DNA of 64,000 nt from Actinomadura sp. NBRC 104425 (GTDB taxonomy: Bacteria > Actinomycetota > Actinomycetes > Streptosporangiales > Streptosporangiaceae). Position 1 is the first letter of the stretch, and each line of letters opens with the position of its first letter. The notes below the pieces were generated by a model. That model was given only the letters and a program-made list of their open reading frames with translations, made no database searches and was not told where the DNA came from. The DNA lies in contig NZ_BSTN01000003.1 in NCBI RefSeq assembly GCF_030269545.1, positions 124,001-188,000 of the forward strand. The letters run 5' to 3'. The position numbers and the translations under genes are program-made. This document shows positions 1-9,822 of this stretch, in pieces.

Positions 1-1
1 C

Positions 2-55
2 CGCGGCGAGTTCCGCCGCGTGCCGCCCTTCGTCGCCTGGCCGCTGTTCAAGTAG
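2..55 (+). CDS. C-terminal end of an unidentified protein (partial)
   Basis: An open frame enters from the left edge and stops with TAG. Its last 17 residues read RGEFRRVPPFVAWPLFK. A strong palindrome begins at its last base, as expected at a gene end, which supports a real coding frame. Too little is visible to name a family. Confidence 0.5.
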   Translation, partial: RGEFRRVPPFVAWPLFK

Positions 56-84
56 CCCGCCGCCCGCGGCCGCGGGCGGCGGGC
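55..84. terminator. Perfect 30-bp palindrome between convergent genes
   Basis: All 30 bases form a perfect palindrome centred between bases 69 and 70, in the short space between a forward gene stop and a reverse gene stop. It would fold on either transcript, so it likely ends transcription in both directions. There is no T-tract, which is common for actinobacterial terminators. Confidence 0.7.
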
Positions 85-89
85 GCCGT

Positions 90-839
90 TCACCGCGCCG
101 GGTCGCCGGGGCCGGGCAGGACGGTCATGGTGCCGGGCTCGCCGGGCGGCTGGTCCAGCCGGATGACGCGCCCCGGATAGGCGCGCTGGGCGATCTCGAC
201 GTCGCGTTCATCCCACTCCCCGTAGAACACCGGGCAGCCGTCCCACAACTCCACCTTCTCGGCACCGGTGGGCCAGCGGTGCCCGAAGGCGTCGATGAGG
301 ATGGGCTCCTCGCAGTGCGGCAGATCGGGGCCGATGCGGTGCGGCTGGTCGGGCACGGCGGCTGTCCTCCTCGCAGCGGACCGGCGCGGCAGCCGGTCGA
401 AGATGACGTCGGGGGCGAGTTCGATCGGGAACGGCCGGGTGAGCTTGCGGGACCGGCCCCGGGTCACGCGGACCGCCTCGGCGTACCGGCCGTCACACCC
501 GAGCTCGAACACCTCGACCTCGGGCTCGTCGCCGTTGAGGTCGACCACCCAGTACGACGGCACCCCGAAGCGCTCGTACATCTCCTTCTTCGGGCCGAGG
601 TCGGCCGCGCGCGAGGCGTCCGAGGCGACCTCGACGGCCAGCAGCGGCCCGCCGTCGATGTACCACAGATCGTCCCTGGCCTGCTCCTTGCGGAAGACCA
701 TCAGGTCGGAGCGCAGCCAGGTGTCGTCCGCCAGCCGGGCGCCGAACCCCGTGAGCGACTCCTGGTCCTCGGTCTCCGCAAGCCCGATCGGCACCACCAG
801 GTCGGAGACCAGAACCTGATGCAACAACGTATGGGTCAC
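90..839 (-). CDS. Uma2-family (DUF820) endonuclease-like protein, atypical
   Basis: The core of a Uma2 PD-(D/E)XK nuclease fold is readable: Asp45 in LRSDLMVF, Glu70 in LLAVEVASD, Asp80, Lys84/85 and YWVVD at 96-100. The protein starts just before this core. The usual N-terminal segment with an ELIDGE-like acidic motif is missing. A related motif, VELWDG (196-201), instead appears in a C-terminal extension rich in Trp and acidic residues. At 249 aa it is longer than the usual roughly 190 aa. The start is GTG with no good Shine-Dalgarno sequence; a TGTTC/GAACA inverted repeat lies at 849-864. Uma2 proteins are very common in actinomycetes and mostly uncharacterised. Whether this one is active, permuted or decaying is open. 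Confidence 0.8.
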   Translation of the reverse strand: MTHTLLHQVLVSDLVVPIGLAETEDQESLTGFGARLADDTWLRSDLMVFRKEQARDDLWYIDGGPLLAVEVASDASRAADLGPKKEMYERFGVPSYWVVDLNGDEPEVEVFELGCDGRYAEAVRVTRGRSRKLTRPFPIELAPDVIFDRLPRRSAARRTAAVPDQPHRIGPDLPHCEEPILIDAFGHRWPTGAEKVELWDGCPVFYGEWDERDVEIAQRAYPGRVIRLDQPPGEPGTMTVLPGPGDPAR

Positions 840-848
840 GACACACAG

Positions 849-864
849 TGTTCCCGCATGAACA
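849..864. promoter_or_regulatory. Short inverted repeat upstream of the Uma2 gene
   Basis: TGTTC, six bases, then GAACA: perfect 5-bp arms ten bases ahead of the Uma2 GTG start. The position suits an operator, but a short repeat like this can occur by chance. The rest of the 840-1108 spacer below lepA shows only a 14-bp palindrome (1015-1028) and no gene. Confidence 0.25.
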
Positions 865-1108
865 CTCCGTCACCACCGCTTTACCATTTCCGCAACAACG
901 CCCTACCTCCCGTCGACCAATCGCGCGCCTGCGGCCGCAGCGCCCCATGGGGGCGACGCCACTGCGGGGATGGCGGTTGTGCGGGCGCGGCGCCGCCGCA
1001 GGCATGACGGGCCTGCGGGCATGCCCGCTCGCGGGGCTCACGCGTTCGTCGGACGCGAGGGTTCCACGCACCCCCTGCACGTCCGGGGCGCCGTAAACGG
1101 GTGGTGTG

Positions 1109-2944
<1,836 letters not shown>

Positions 2945-3205
2945 CGGCGTCCGTTCGCAAACTCACTGGTGGACATGGATGCGGCAGATCCTGCCGTATC
3001 CCATGGTCCCATGCCGCGCGGCGTGCTCGGTGCACGGGGCGCCGCTCGGTTTTGGCGGGACGGCGTTGATTGATAGGCTGTGCGACTGCGTGTGGCGTAG
3101 CGTCGTGCCCTGGGGCACCGTCGCCCCCGTCCCAAACCTTTTCGTCGGAGCCTGTCCGTGTATGGGGGCAGGCGAAGGATCGCAACCTAGCTGAGGCACT
3201 ACGAC

Positions 3206-3484
3206 GTGGCTAACATCAAGTCCCAGATCAAGCGGAACAAGCAGAACGAGAAGCGCCGCCTGCGCAACAAGGCCGTGAAGTCCGAGTTGAAGACGGCGAT
3301 CCGCAAGTTCCGCGAGGCCGCGGAGGCGGGTGACGTCGAGCAGGCGATCGCGCTGCAGCGGCACGCCGCCCGCAAGCTGGACAAGGCCGTCAGCAAGGGC
3401 GTCATCCACAAGAACCAGGCCGCCAACCGCAAGTCGGCGATCGCCAAGCGGGCCGCCGCGCTGCAGGCCGCCGCTGCCGAGTAA
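3206..3484 (+). CDS. rpsT: 30S ribosomal protein S20
   Basis: A 92-residue, Lys/Arg- and Ala-rich protein beginning [18 protein letters not shown], the hallmark N-terminus of S20, and predicted as an all-helical bundle that binds 16S rRNA. Translation starts at GTG, 9 nt after a CTGAGG Shine-Dalgarno-like element (3191-3196). A TAGGCT hexamer at 3073-3078 could be the -10, leaving a leader of about 120 nt that contains a GCCTG/CAGGC hairpin; autoregulation there is only a guess. A strong hairpin follows the stop codon. Confidence 0.98.
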   Translation: MANIKSQIKRNKQNEKRRLRNKAVKSELKTAIRKFREAAEAGDVEQAIALQRHAARKLDKAVSKGVIHKNQAANRKSAIAKRAAALQAAAAE

Positions 3485-3503
3485 CTTCCGCGCTCGTCCG
3501 GTC

Positions 3504-3533
3504 GACGCCGCGGCCCGGTGGGGCCGCGGCGTC
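3504..3533 (+). terminator. rpsT terminator hairpin
   Basis: A perfect 12-bp stem (GACGCCGCGGCC and its complement) around the 6-nt loop CGGTGG, starting 19 nt after the rpsT stop codon. There is no U-run. It isolates rpsT from the next gene, which appears to have its own promoter. Confidence 0.75.
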
Positions 3534-3550
3534 CGGCGTACTGTGACCTC

Positions 3551-4099
3551 ATGGACGAACGCCGCACCGTGAGGATCTCCAAGTATCTGGCCCGGCATCT
3601 GCGGAACCGCCCCCAGGACATCCAGATCACCCTGGACCCGCACGGCTGGGTGGACGTCGACGAACTGCTGTCGGCCGCCGCCCGCCACGGCTTCCCCATC
3701 TCGCGCGACGAACTCGACCACGTGGTGGCCGTCAACGACAAGCGCCGCTACGCCTTCGACGAGACCGGCCGGCGCATCCGCGCCAACCAGGGCCACTCGG
3801 TCGACGTCGATCTCGACCTGCCCGTCACGCCCCCGCCGCCGTACCTGTACCACGGCACGACGTCCCGCTTCGTGGCCGCCATCCGCCGCGAGGGCCTGCG
3901 CCGCATGAACCGCCATGCCGTCCACTTGTCCCCCGACCGCCGGACCGCCGAGCGCGTCGGCTCCCGCCGCGGCACCCCCGTCGTCCTCACCGTGGACTCC
4001 GGTCGCATGGCCGCCGACGGCCACCAGTTCCGGGTGACCCCCAACAACGTCTGGCTGGTCGAGAGCGTCCCGCCCCGGTACCTGCGCTTCGGCGGCTGA
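3551..4099 (+). CDS. kptA: RNA 2'-phosphotransferase (Tpt1/KptA family)
   Basis: A 182-aa enzyme of the family that removes an internal RNA 2'-phosphate, transferring it to NAD+ to give ADP-ribose-1'',2''-cyclic phosphate and nicotinamide. Family motifs are clear: SKYLARHLR (10-18, with the catalytic Arg18), QGHSVDVDL (80-88, His82), YHGTT (100-104) and RHAVHLS (121-127). An upstream ATG would add 11 residues, but I start at 3551: a TACTGT -10-like hexamer (3539-3544) lies 6 nt before that ATG and no Shine-Dalgarno sequence is visible, suggesting a leaderless mRNA. Bacteria lack the eukaryotic-type tRNA splicing that makes the substrate, so the physiological role is uncertain. Confidence 0.92.
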   Translation: MDERRTVRISKYLARHLRNRPQDIQITLDPHGWVDVDELLSAAARHGFPISRDELDHVVAVNDKRRYAFDETGRRIRANQGHSVDVDLDLPVTPPPPYLYHGTTSRFVAAIRREGLRRMNRHAVHLSPDRRTAERVGSRRGTPVVLTVDSGRMAADGHQFRVTPNNVWLVESVPPRYLRFGG

Positions 4100-4115
4100 C
4101 CCGGGGCGGGTCAGC
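4095..4115. terminator. Hairpin built from the two convergent stop codons
   Basis: GCTGACCC and GGGTCAGC form an 8-bp stem with a 5-nt loop. The TGA of kptA is in one arm and the TGA of holA (read on the reverse strand) is in the other. The two genes end only 11 bp apart, so this compact symmetric hairpin is the only room for a terminator. Confidence 0.5.
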
Positions 4116-5109
4116 GCAGCGCTCGAGCGGCGACGATCTCCCCCACCGCCTTCTCCAGCGCGTAGGCCGGATCGGCGGCGCCGCCCTTGACCTGCGCGTC
4201 GGCCTCGGCGACCACGCTCAGCGCACGCGCGACACCGTTGCCGGACCAGCCGCGCAGCTGCCGCTGCACGCGTTCGATCTTCCACGGGGGCATGCCGAGC
4301 TCCTTGGCCAGCGCCGCCCCCCGCGCCCCCCGCGGCGCCCCGCCGACCTTGGCCAGCCCCCGCACGCCCTGCGCCAGCGCGCTGACGATCAGCACCGGCG
4401 CGACACCGGTGGCCAGCGCCCACCGCAGCTGCTCCAGCGCGTCGGCGAGCTGCCCCTCGATCGCCTTGTCGGCGACGGTGAACCCGCTGACCTCGGCGCG
4501 GCCCCGGTAGTAGCGCGCGACGGCCGCGTCGTCCACCTTGCCGCCGGTGTCGGCGACGAGCTGACTGCACGCCGCGGCCAGTTCCCGCAGGTCGTTGCCG
4601 ACGGCGTCGATGAGCGACCGCGCCGCGTCTTGCGACACCTTGCCGCCCGACCGGCGGATCTCCTCGCGGACGAACGCGACCCGGTCCGCCATCTTGGTGA
4701 TCTTCGGCCGGGCGATCTTGCGTGCCTTGAGCTTGGTGAGCCCGTCCACCAGCGCCTTGCCCTTGGCCCCGCCATGGTGGACGACCACCAGGACGACGTC
4801 GTCGGCGGGCTGCTTGGCATAGGCGAGCACTTCGGCGGTCAGGTCCTTGCCGAGGTCCTGTGCGGAGCGCAGCACGAGCACCTTGCCGCCTCCGAACAGC
4901 GACGGCGAGGTCAGCTCCGCCAGCCGCCCCGGCTCCAGCCCGCCCGGCACCAGGTCGATCACCTCGACCTCCGGATCGGCGGCCCGCGCCTCCGCCACGA
5001 TCTCAGCGACCGCCCGCTCCACGAGCAGTTCTTCGTCTCCGACGATCAGATTCAGGCCTTCACCCGCCACCCCAGCAGCATGCCACGCCCCGCCCCGTCC
5101 CCAAGCCAC
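4111..5109 (-). CDS. holA: DNA polymerase III delta subunit (clamp-loader wrench)
   Basis: A 332-residue protein with the HolA pattern: N-terminal NLIVGDEELLVERAVAEIV, a central AAA+-like region without a functional P-loop, and the C-terminal collar region (SGFTVADKAIEG; MPPWKIERVQRQL). Delta opens the beta clamp for loading. The frame opens at GTG 5109. An internal GTG giving VAGEGLN, 13 codons later, is a reasonable alternative because family members normally begin close to this segment and neither start has a convincing ribosome site. In many bacteria holA lies near comEA/comEC and rpsT, as here. Confidence 0.93.
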   Translation of the reverse strand: MAWGRGGAWHAAGVAGEGLNLIVGDEELLVERAVAEIVAEARAADPEVEVIDLVPGGLEPGRLAELTSPSLFGGGKVLVLRSAQDLGKDLTAEVLAYAKQPADDVVLVVVHHGGAKGKALVDGLTKLKARKIARPKITKMADRVAFVREEIRRSGGKVSQDAARSLIDAVGNDLRELAAACSQLVADTGGKVDDAAVARYYRGRAEVSGFTVADKAIEGQLADALEQLRWALATGVAPVLIVSALAQGVRGLAKVGGAPRGARGAALAKELGMPPWKIERVQRQLRGWSGNGVARALSVVAEADAQVKGGAADPAYALEKAVGEIVAARALR

Positions 5110-5526
5110 TCACCACAACCCCCGCCCGGAACCCCCGCTCCCGCAAACCCCACCCTCGAGCCCCCACACCAGCGCCCCCGCCCGAGCCCGAATCAAAAAG
5201 GGTCTCGGTGACGGAGAAAGGCCGGCACGCCCTCCAGGCAACGGCATCTGCAGAAGCGCTGGACACCGACAAGCGACGCCACGCCCAAGAGCGGCAGCAC
5301 GCCGGGAAATGCGCCACTGGTCGGCATGCGGCACCGCGCGGGGACGGCCTTCTTCTGCGGCGCGAGCGGAGGCGTCGCCCGCCGCGTCCGGGCCGCCGGC
5401 GCCGTCCGCCCGCACACCGTCGACGAGCTGTACCGGGCGCCGGACCACGCCCGCATGTCCCGCGGCGTGGATGCGTCCTGCCTGCCGTGCCACCGCGCCG
5501 ATGCGTGATCTGACGCCTGTCTGCGT
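5110..5526. other. Gene-free spacer between holA and the comEC repeats
   Basis: About 420 bp with no reading frame that looks coding. It should contain the holA promoter (reverse strand; an A/T-rich patch lies around 5190-5200) and the 3' untranslated region of the comEA-comEC transcript. I see no tRNA or other recognisable RNA in it. Confidence 0.5.
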
Positions 5527-5790
5527 TTTGCGCGTGCGCTGCAGTGAACGGGGTCGAATGGCCGCCAGCGAGCCAGCGGCAGGGAACCACGACAACCCTC
5601 CAGCAACACACACAACACCGAAGCCTCCGGCCTCTTGCACATGCGCTGCAGTAAACGGAGTCAGATGGCCGGTAGCGGGCCAGCAGCGGGTAACCACGAC
5701 CAACCCTCCAGCAACACACACAACACCGAAGCCTCCGGCCTCTTGCACATGCGCTGCAGTGAACGGAGTCGGGTGGCTGCCGGCGGGTCA
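5527..5790. repeat. 107/108-bp tandem repeat derived from the comEC 3' end
   Basis: Two full copies and one partial copy share phased landmarks: GCGCTGCAGT reaches its GCAGT at 5541, 5648 and 5756, giving periods of 107 and 108. A 40-bp block ending in CCTCCGGCCTCTTGCACATG is almost identical in the first two junctions. The last unit runs into the comEC stop codon at 5788. Read on the reverse strand, the inner units encode GVVCVAGGLVVVTR, which resembles the true ComEC tail AVVRTAAGLAVVTRR. The array therefore looks like serial duplication of the gene's end followed by decay. Confidence 0.75.
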
Positions 5791-8124
5791 GCGGCGGGTG
5801 ACGACGGCCAGGCCTGCGGCGGTACGCACGACGGCGATGTCTCCGTCCTCGTCGGTGCGGTGGATGCGCATGCCGAGACGGCGCAGCATGTCCATGGTGG
5901 CGGTGGACGGGTGGCCGTAGTCGTTGTCCCGTCCGACCGAGATGATGGAGATCTCCGCGTGTGTCGCGGCCAGGAACTGCGGCTCCTGTTTGCGGGACCC
6001 GTGGTGCGGCACCTTCAGCACCTGCACCGGTGGCACGACGCCCAGCAGAACGCGCTGCGCCTCGGGTTCGACGTCTCCGGCGAGGAGTGCGCTGAACCCC
6101 GGGCGCCGGGCGAGGAGCACGACGCTGGCGTTGTTGACGGCCGCCCCGTCGTCGTTGCGGGTCAACCGGGGCCCGGTCGCCGCGGGCCCCAGGACCGCCA
6201 AGGTCAGTTCGCCGATCTGCCAACGCTGCCCGGCCACCGCCGGACGCGCCACCGCCCAACACCGCGACCGTGCGGGAGAAGGCCGGGCGTCACCGGGCTC
6301 GGCGCACCGTGTGCGGGTGGCGGGCCCGAGGGCCGCAAGGACCTCCTCGGCGGTGCCGAGGGGTGTGGTCAGCACCGTGTGCAGGCTTCTCCCGTCGCGG
6401 ACGCCGGCGAAGCCCTCCACATGATCGGCGTGCGGGTGGGTGAGGACGAGCAGGGGGACGTCGCGGACACCGAGACGGTCGAGGCAGGCGTCCACCGGGC
6501 GGGGCTCCGGGCCGGTGTCCACCACGACGGCCTGTCCGGGCGCGGTGGACAGCACCAAGGCGTCGCCCTGGCCGACGTCGCAGGCCACCATCATCCAGCC
6601 CGGCGGCGGCCAGCCCGGAGACAGGATCCGCAGGCCGGCGACCGCGACGAGCGTGCCCGCCATGGCCGCCGCGGCGACGAGCCGGGCGCGGCGGTACTTC
6701 AGGATCAGCACGGCGCAGCCGCCGGCGGCGAGCAGCGCCAGCGCGCCGAGCCCGCCGCCGCGCCACGGGATGGTGGCGTACGGGAGGCCGGCCGCCGTGC
6801 GGGCCACCCACACGATCCAGCCGACCGTCAGCCCCGCGGGCCGCACCACGACCTGGGCCGCCTCGGGCCAGAGCAGCGCGATCACGGTGGCGGCGGCGCC
6901 GAGGAGCGTGGCGGGCGGCACGGCGGGGGCGGCGAGCAGGTTCGCCAGGACGGCCACCAGGCCCACCTCTCCGGACAGCATCACCAGGACGGGGGCGACG
7001 GCGACCTGTGCGGCCGCGGCGACGGCCAGGGCGTCGGCCAGCGGCCCCGGGACCCGGCGCCGCAGCCGCTCCCGCCACGGCGGTGCCAGGACGAGCAGGC
7101 CGGCGGTGGCCAGCACGGAAAGCGCGAACCCGTAGGAGCGGGCGAGCGTCGGGTCGATCAGCACCAGGAACAGGACCGCGGCACAGAGCGCGGGCACCCC
7201 CTGCCGGCGCCGCCCGGTGAACATCGCCAGCAGGCCGATCAGCCCCATGACGGTCGCTCGCAGCACGCTGGGCTCCGGACGGGCGACCACCACGAACACC
7301 GGTACGGCCAGTGCGGCGACGAACGGCGCCCGCCGCCGTCCCAGCCCGGCCAGCCGGCACAGGCCCAGGACCGCGCCGACGACAATCGCCAGGTTCGCGC
7401 CGGACACCACGAGCAGGTGGGTGAGCCCGGCGGTCCGGAAGTCCTCGGCGAGCCGGGGGTCGAGCCGGGAGGTGTCGCCCACGACCATGCCGGGCAGGAC
7501 GCCGCGCTGGGAGGGCGGCAGCCGGGCCACGGCCAGGCGCAGCCTCGCGCGCACGTGCTCGGCGGCGCGCTGGACGGTCGAGGCGGGCCCCAGCACGTCC
7601 GGCGGGCCGCGCACCACGACCACGGCGGCGAGCAGCTCTGCCCGCCTCGGCGGGGCGAACCGGCCGGTGAAACGCACCCGCTGGCTGGGCAGCAGGCCGG
7701 TCCAGCGCCGATCGGCGGCGATCGCAAGGATCGGGACGCGCACCCTCGTCCTGCGCCCGCCGGCGTCGACGGTCTCGGCCCGCATCCGTATCAGGGCGAA
7801 CCGCCGCCCGGCGACCTGCCGCGGGTCCGCGGTCACCACCGCCTCGACCGCCGCGCGGCCTCCCGCGTCGGCGAGGTCGCGCACCGGGCCGGACTCGACG
7901 GCCGTGGCGCGGAGCCCCACCCCGGCGGCCGACGCCGCGGCGCACGTCAATGCCAGCGTGCACCAGCGGCGTGCGGCGCTTCGGCGGCGGACGGCGAGCA
8001 CGACCGCGACCACGGCGGCACCGGCGACGCCGTACGCGACAGCCCGCCCCGCTCCCAGCGCGACCGCCGCGGCCAGCCAGGCGGCCATGGCCGGGGCGAC
8101 CAGCCGCAGGTCATGGTCCTTCAC
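5788..8124 (-). CDS. comEC: ComEC/Rec2 DNA-uptake channel
   Basis: A 778-residue polytopic membrane protein with the three ComEC parts: an N-terminal DUF4131 region, the central competence domain with many hydrophobic helices (HLLVVSGANLAIVVGAVLGL), and a C-terminal metallo-beta-lactamase-like domain with LTHPHADHVEGF and HHGS. It is thought to form the channel that passes single-stranded DNA through the membrane while degrading the other strand. I start at the GTG that overlaps the comEA stop by four bases (GTGA), which fits translational coupling. Longer upstream frames in the same phase are ignored because they run through comEA. Natural competence is rarely shown in actinomycetes, so the in-vivo role is inferred. 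Confidence 0.93.
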   Translation of the reverse strand: MKDHDLRLVAPAMAAWLAAAVALGAGRAVAYGVAGAAVVAVVLAVRRRSAARRWCTLALTCAAASAAGVGLRATAVESGPVRDLADAGGRAAVEAVVTADPRQVAGRRFALIRMRAETVDAGGRRTRVRVPILAIAADRRWTGLLPSQRVRFTGRFAPPRRAELLAAVVVVRGPPDVLGPASTVQRAAEHVRARLRLAVARLPPSQRGVLPGMVVGDTSRLDPRLAEDFRTAGLTHLLVVSGANLAIVVGAVLGLCRLAGLGRRRAPFVAALAVPVFVVVARPEPSVLRATVMGLIGLLAMFTGRRRQGVPALCAAVLFLVLIDPTLARSYGFALSVLATAGLLVLAPPWRERLRRRVPGPLADALAVAAAAQVAVAPVLVMLSGEVGLVAVLANLLAAPAVPPATLLGAAATVIALLWPEAAQVVVRPAGLTVGWIVWVARTAAGLPYATIPWRGGGLGALALLAAGGCAVLILKYRRARLVAAAAMAGTLVAVAGLRILSPGWPPPGWMMVACDVGQGDALVLSTAPGQAVVVDTGPEPRPVDACLDRLGVRDVPLLVLTHPHADHVEGFAGVRDGRSLHTVLTTPLGTAEEVLAALGPATRTRCAEPGDARPSPARSRCWAVARPAVAGQRWQIGELTLAVLGPAATGPRLTRNDDGAAVNNASVVLLARRPGFSALLAGDVEPEAQRVLLGVVPPVQVLKVPHHGSRKQEPQFLAATHAEISIISVGRDNDYGHPSTATMDMLRRLGMRIHRTDEDGDIAVVRTAAGLAVVTRR

Positions 8125-8840
8125 ACGCGCACCAGATTCTTGAGGTCGGCGAACCGCCGCTCGCCGATGCCCGAGACCTCTTGGAGCTGCTCCACGGAGC
8201 GGAACCCGCCGTGCCGGGTGCGGTAGTCCACGATGCGCTGGGCGAGCACGGGCCCCACTCCGGGGAGTTGGTCGAGCTGGTCGACGCTGGCCGTGTTGAG
8301 GTCGAGCTGCGCGCCGGCGGTGGACGGCCCGACCGCCCCGGCGGGTGTCGCGTCCGGTGCAGGGGTGGCGGACGGTGCTCGCACACCGACCGGTATCTGC
8401 TCGCCGTCCACCACCTTGCGGGCGAGGTTGAGAGCGCCGGTATCGGCCCCCGGGCGCACGCCTCCGGCCGCCTTGATGGCGTCCGCCACCCGCGACCCGC
8501 CGGGCAGGGTGACCACGCCGGGCCGCCTGACCTTGCCGTACACGTGCACCATGACCGGCGCGCCCCGGCCGCTCGCGGGGGCGGTGGCGGGCACCGACGA
8601 ACCCGCGACCAGTGTCGGCCGCCCGTGGGCCTGCGCGACGGGACGCGGCCGCGCCAGCCACAGGTAACCGGCGGCCACCAGCGCCGCGGCCAACGCCACG
8701 ATGGCCAGCGCCCGTACGCCTCCCGCCCCGGGATCCAGCCGCCCCAGCACGTCGGCGAACGGCCCGCGCCTTCCCGGGGTTCCGTCGCCCGGTGGGCGAG
8801 GCGGTCCCGATCCGGGACCGGGCCGCGCCGCCCCCGGCAT
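8121..8840 (-). CDS. comEA: ComEA-type DNA receptor with SLBB and helix-hairpin-helix domains
   Basis: A 239-aa protein: a basic Pro-rich cytoplasmic head, one membrane helix (about 43-63, ALAIVALAAALVAAGYLWL), an SLBB domain (about 97-130) and a C-terminal double helix-hairpin-helix (LNTASVDQLDQLPGVGP; EVSGIGERRFADLKNL). It would bind incoming DNA at the cell surface and hand it to ComEC. The start is decided by a perfect AGGAGG seven bases ahead of the ATG at 8840. The frame stays open for another 900 bp upstream, but that part is low-complexity repeat and lacks a comparable ribosome site. Overlaps comEC by 4 bp. Confidence 0.93.
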   Translation of the reverse strand: MPGAARPGPGSGPPRPPGDGTPGRRGPFADVLGRLDPGAGGVRALAIVALAAALVAAGYLWLARPRPVAQAHGRPTLVAGSSVPATAPASGRGAPVMVHVYGKVRRPGVVTLPGGSRVADAIKAAGGVRPGADTGALNLARKVVDGEQIPVGVRAPSATPAPDATPAGAVGPSTAGAQLDLNTASVDQLDQLPGVGPVLAQRIVDYRTRHGGFRSVEQLQEVSGIGERRFADLKNLVRV

Positions 8841-9822
8841 CCCGAGGCCTCCTGCCTCGGCCCGCCGGCCTGCAGGCTCGTCCACCCGTACCGGTTCCGC
8901 ATCCCCTCCGTGCACGTCCGCATAACCCGTTTGGGTCTCTACGCGCCCCGGCTGCCCAGCGCTCTCGCGACGAGCACCGTCGTCGCCCCGTCCGACGCGC
9001 ACCGGACGCAAATGACGACCGAGCCCGCGCGCCTCCGGCGGCGCCCCTGTACGTGCCGACCGGCACTGCGGCTCCTGAGCGACATGCACAGGCCCCTTTC
9101 CACCGGCTGCGCGATGCCCACGGCGGACGGCCTCTGCCCCGGGCTCGCCCACACGCTTCACCGCGCCCACGCTCGGGCGTGCCTCGGGTGACTGGGCCGC
9201 TGACACCTCGCCCGCACGTGCCGGCCAGCGCTGTGGAGCCCGGGCGGCACGCACAGGGCCTTGCCCGCTGTGTGCGCGGTGCCCGCGGCTGCCCGAGGGC
9301 TCATCCACACGCCGCACCGCGCCCACGCTCGGGCGTGGCTTGGGCGACGGGAGCGCTGACACCTCACCCGCATGTACCAGCCGACGCTGCGGCGACGAAG
9401 CGTTACGCACAGGCCCCTGCCCGCCGGGTGTGCGGTGCTCGCCACCGTCCGGGCGGTCGTCCAAGCGCCGTACTGGGCCCGGGTGTGGGCGTGCCTTGGG
9501 CGACGGGACGGCGGGTGTTTCGGGGGCTCGGTGCGTGTCGGCCTGGTGGGGGTTCTGCGGCTGGTGTGCCGCGTCCGAAGGGGCGGCGTGGTGACTGTGC
9601 GACAGGACGATCAGGCGTCCGGCAGGTGCCGAGGCGGTGGGCGGACGTGGGGTGATGGAGCGCCGGGTGGCCTTTCGGGGAGCCGTCGGCGGCCGGCGGG
9701 GGTCGGTGGGAACGGAACGGAGGTAGGCCGCTGGTGGGGCCGCAAGGTGTCTCACGAGGCTCGACGTTAGGCGGGGTGGACGGGGCCGCCACAGACCTCG
9801 CGGAGATTGTGGATAACTCGGC
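8841..9822. other. Long spacer upstream of comEA, repeat-filled
   Basis: A 980-bp stretch between degV and comEA. Both strands stay open over long distances, but the predicted peptides are Arg/Pro/Gly-rich, match no family I know, and mostly consist of the tandem repeat listed separately. The comEA promoter should lie in its lower part. The alternative reading is that comEA carries a large repeat-containing cytoplasmic N-terminus (544 aa in total). Confidence 0.55.
9006..9530. repeat. 156-bp imperfect tandem repeat, about 3.4 copies
   Basis: Landmarks such as CACCGCGCCCACGCTCGGGC recur at about 9162 and 9318, with a degraded third copy near 9474 and an older one before 9162, so the period is 156 bp. 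Being a multiple of three, it keeps the reverse frame open: that frame gives 52-residue units carrying GQGPVR, then AGEVSA, then SP(K/E)xRPSVGAV. The unit is distinct from the repeat behind comEC. Confidence 0.75.

Noticed and set aside
5635..8226. Long forward open frame opposite comEC (863 codons)
   Set aside because: Composition (Arg, Gly, His, Gln runs) is that of an antisense shadow in GC-rich DNA; the reverse frame is a clear ComEC. Similar long antisense frames over lepA, hflX, gluABCD, rny, lhr and secA2 were rejected for the same reason.
5788..9066. A 1092-codon ComEC
   Set aside because: The extension runs through comEA in another phase; the four-base GTGA overlap with the comEA stop marks the true start at 8124.
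8121..9755. A 544-residue ComEA with a repeat-containing N-terminus
   Set aside because: A perfect AGGAGG seven bases before the ATG at 8840 gives a standard 239-aa ComEA; the upstream frame is low-complexity and has no comparable start signal. Kept only as a finding to test.
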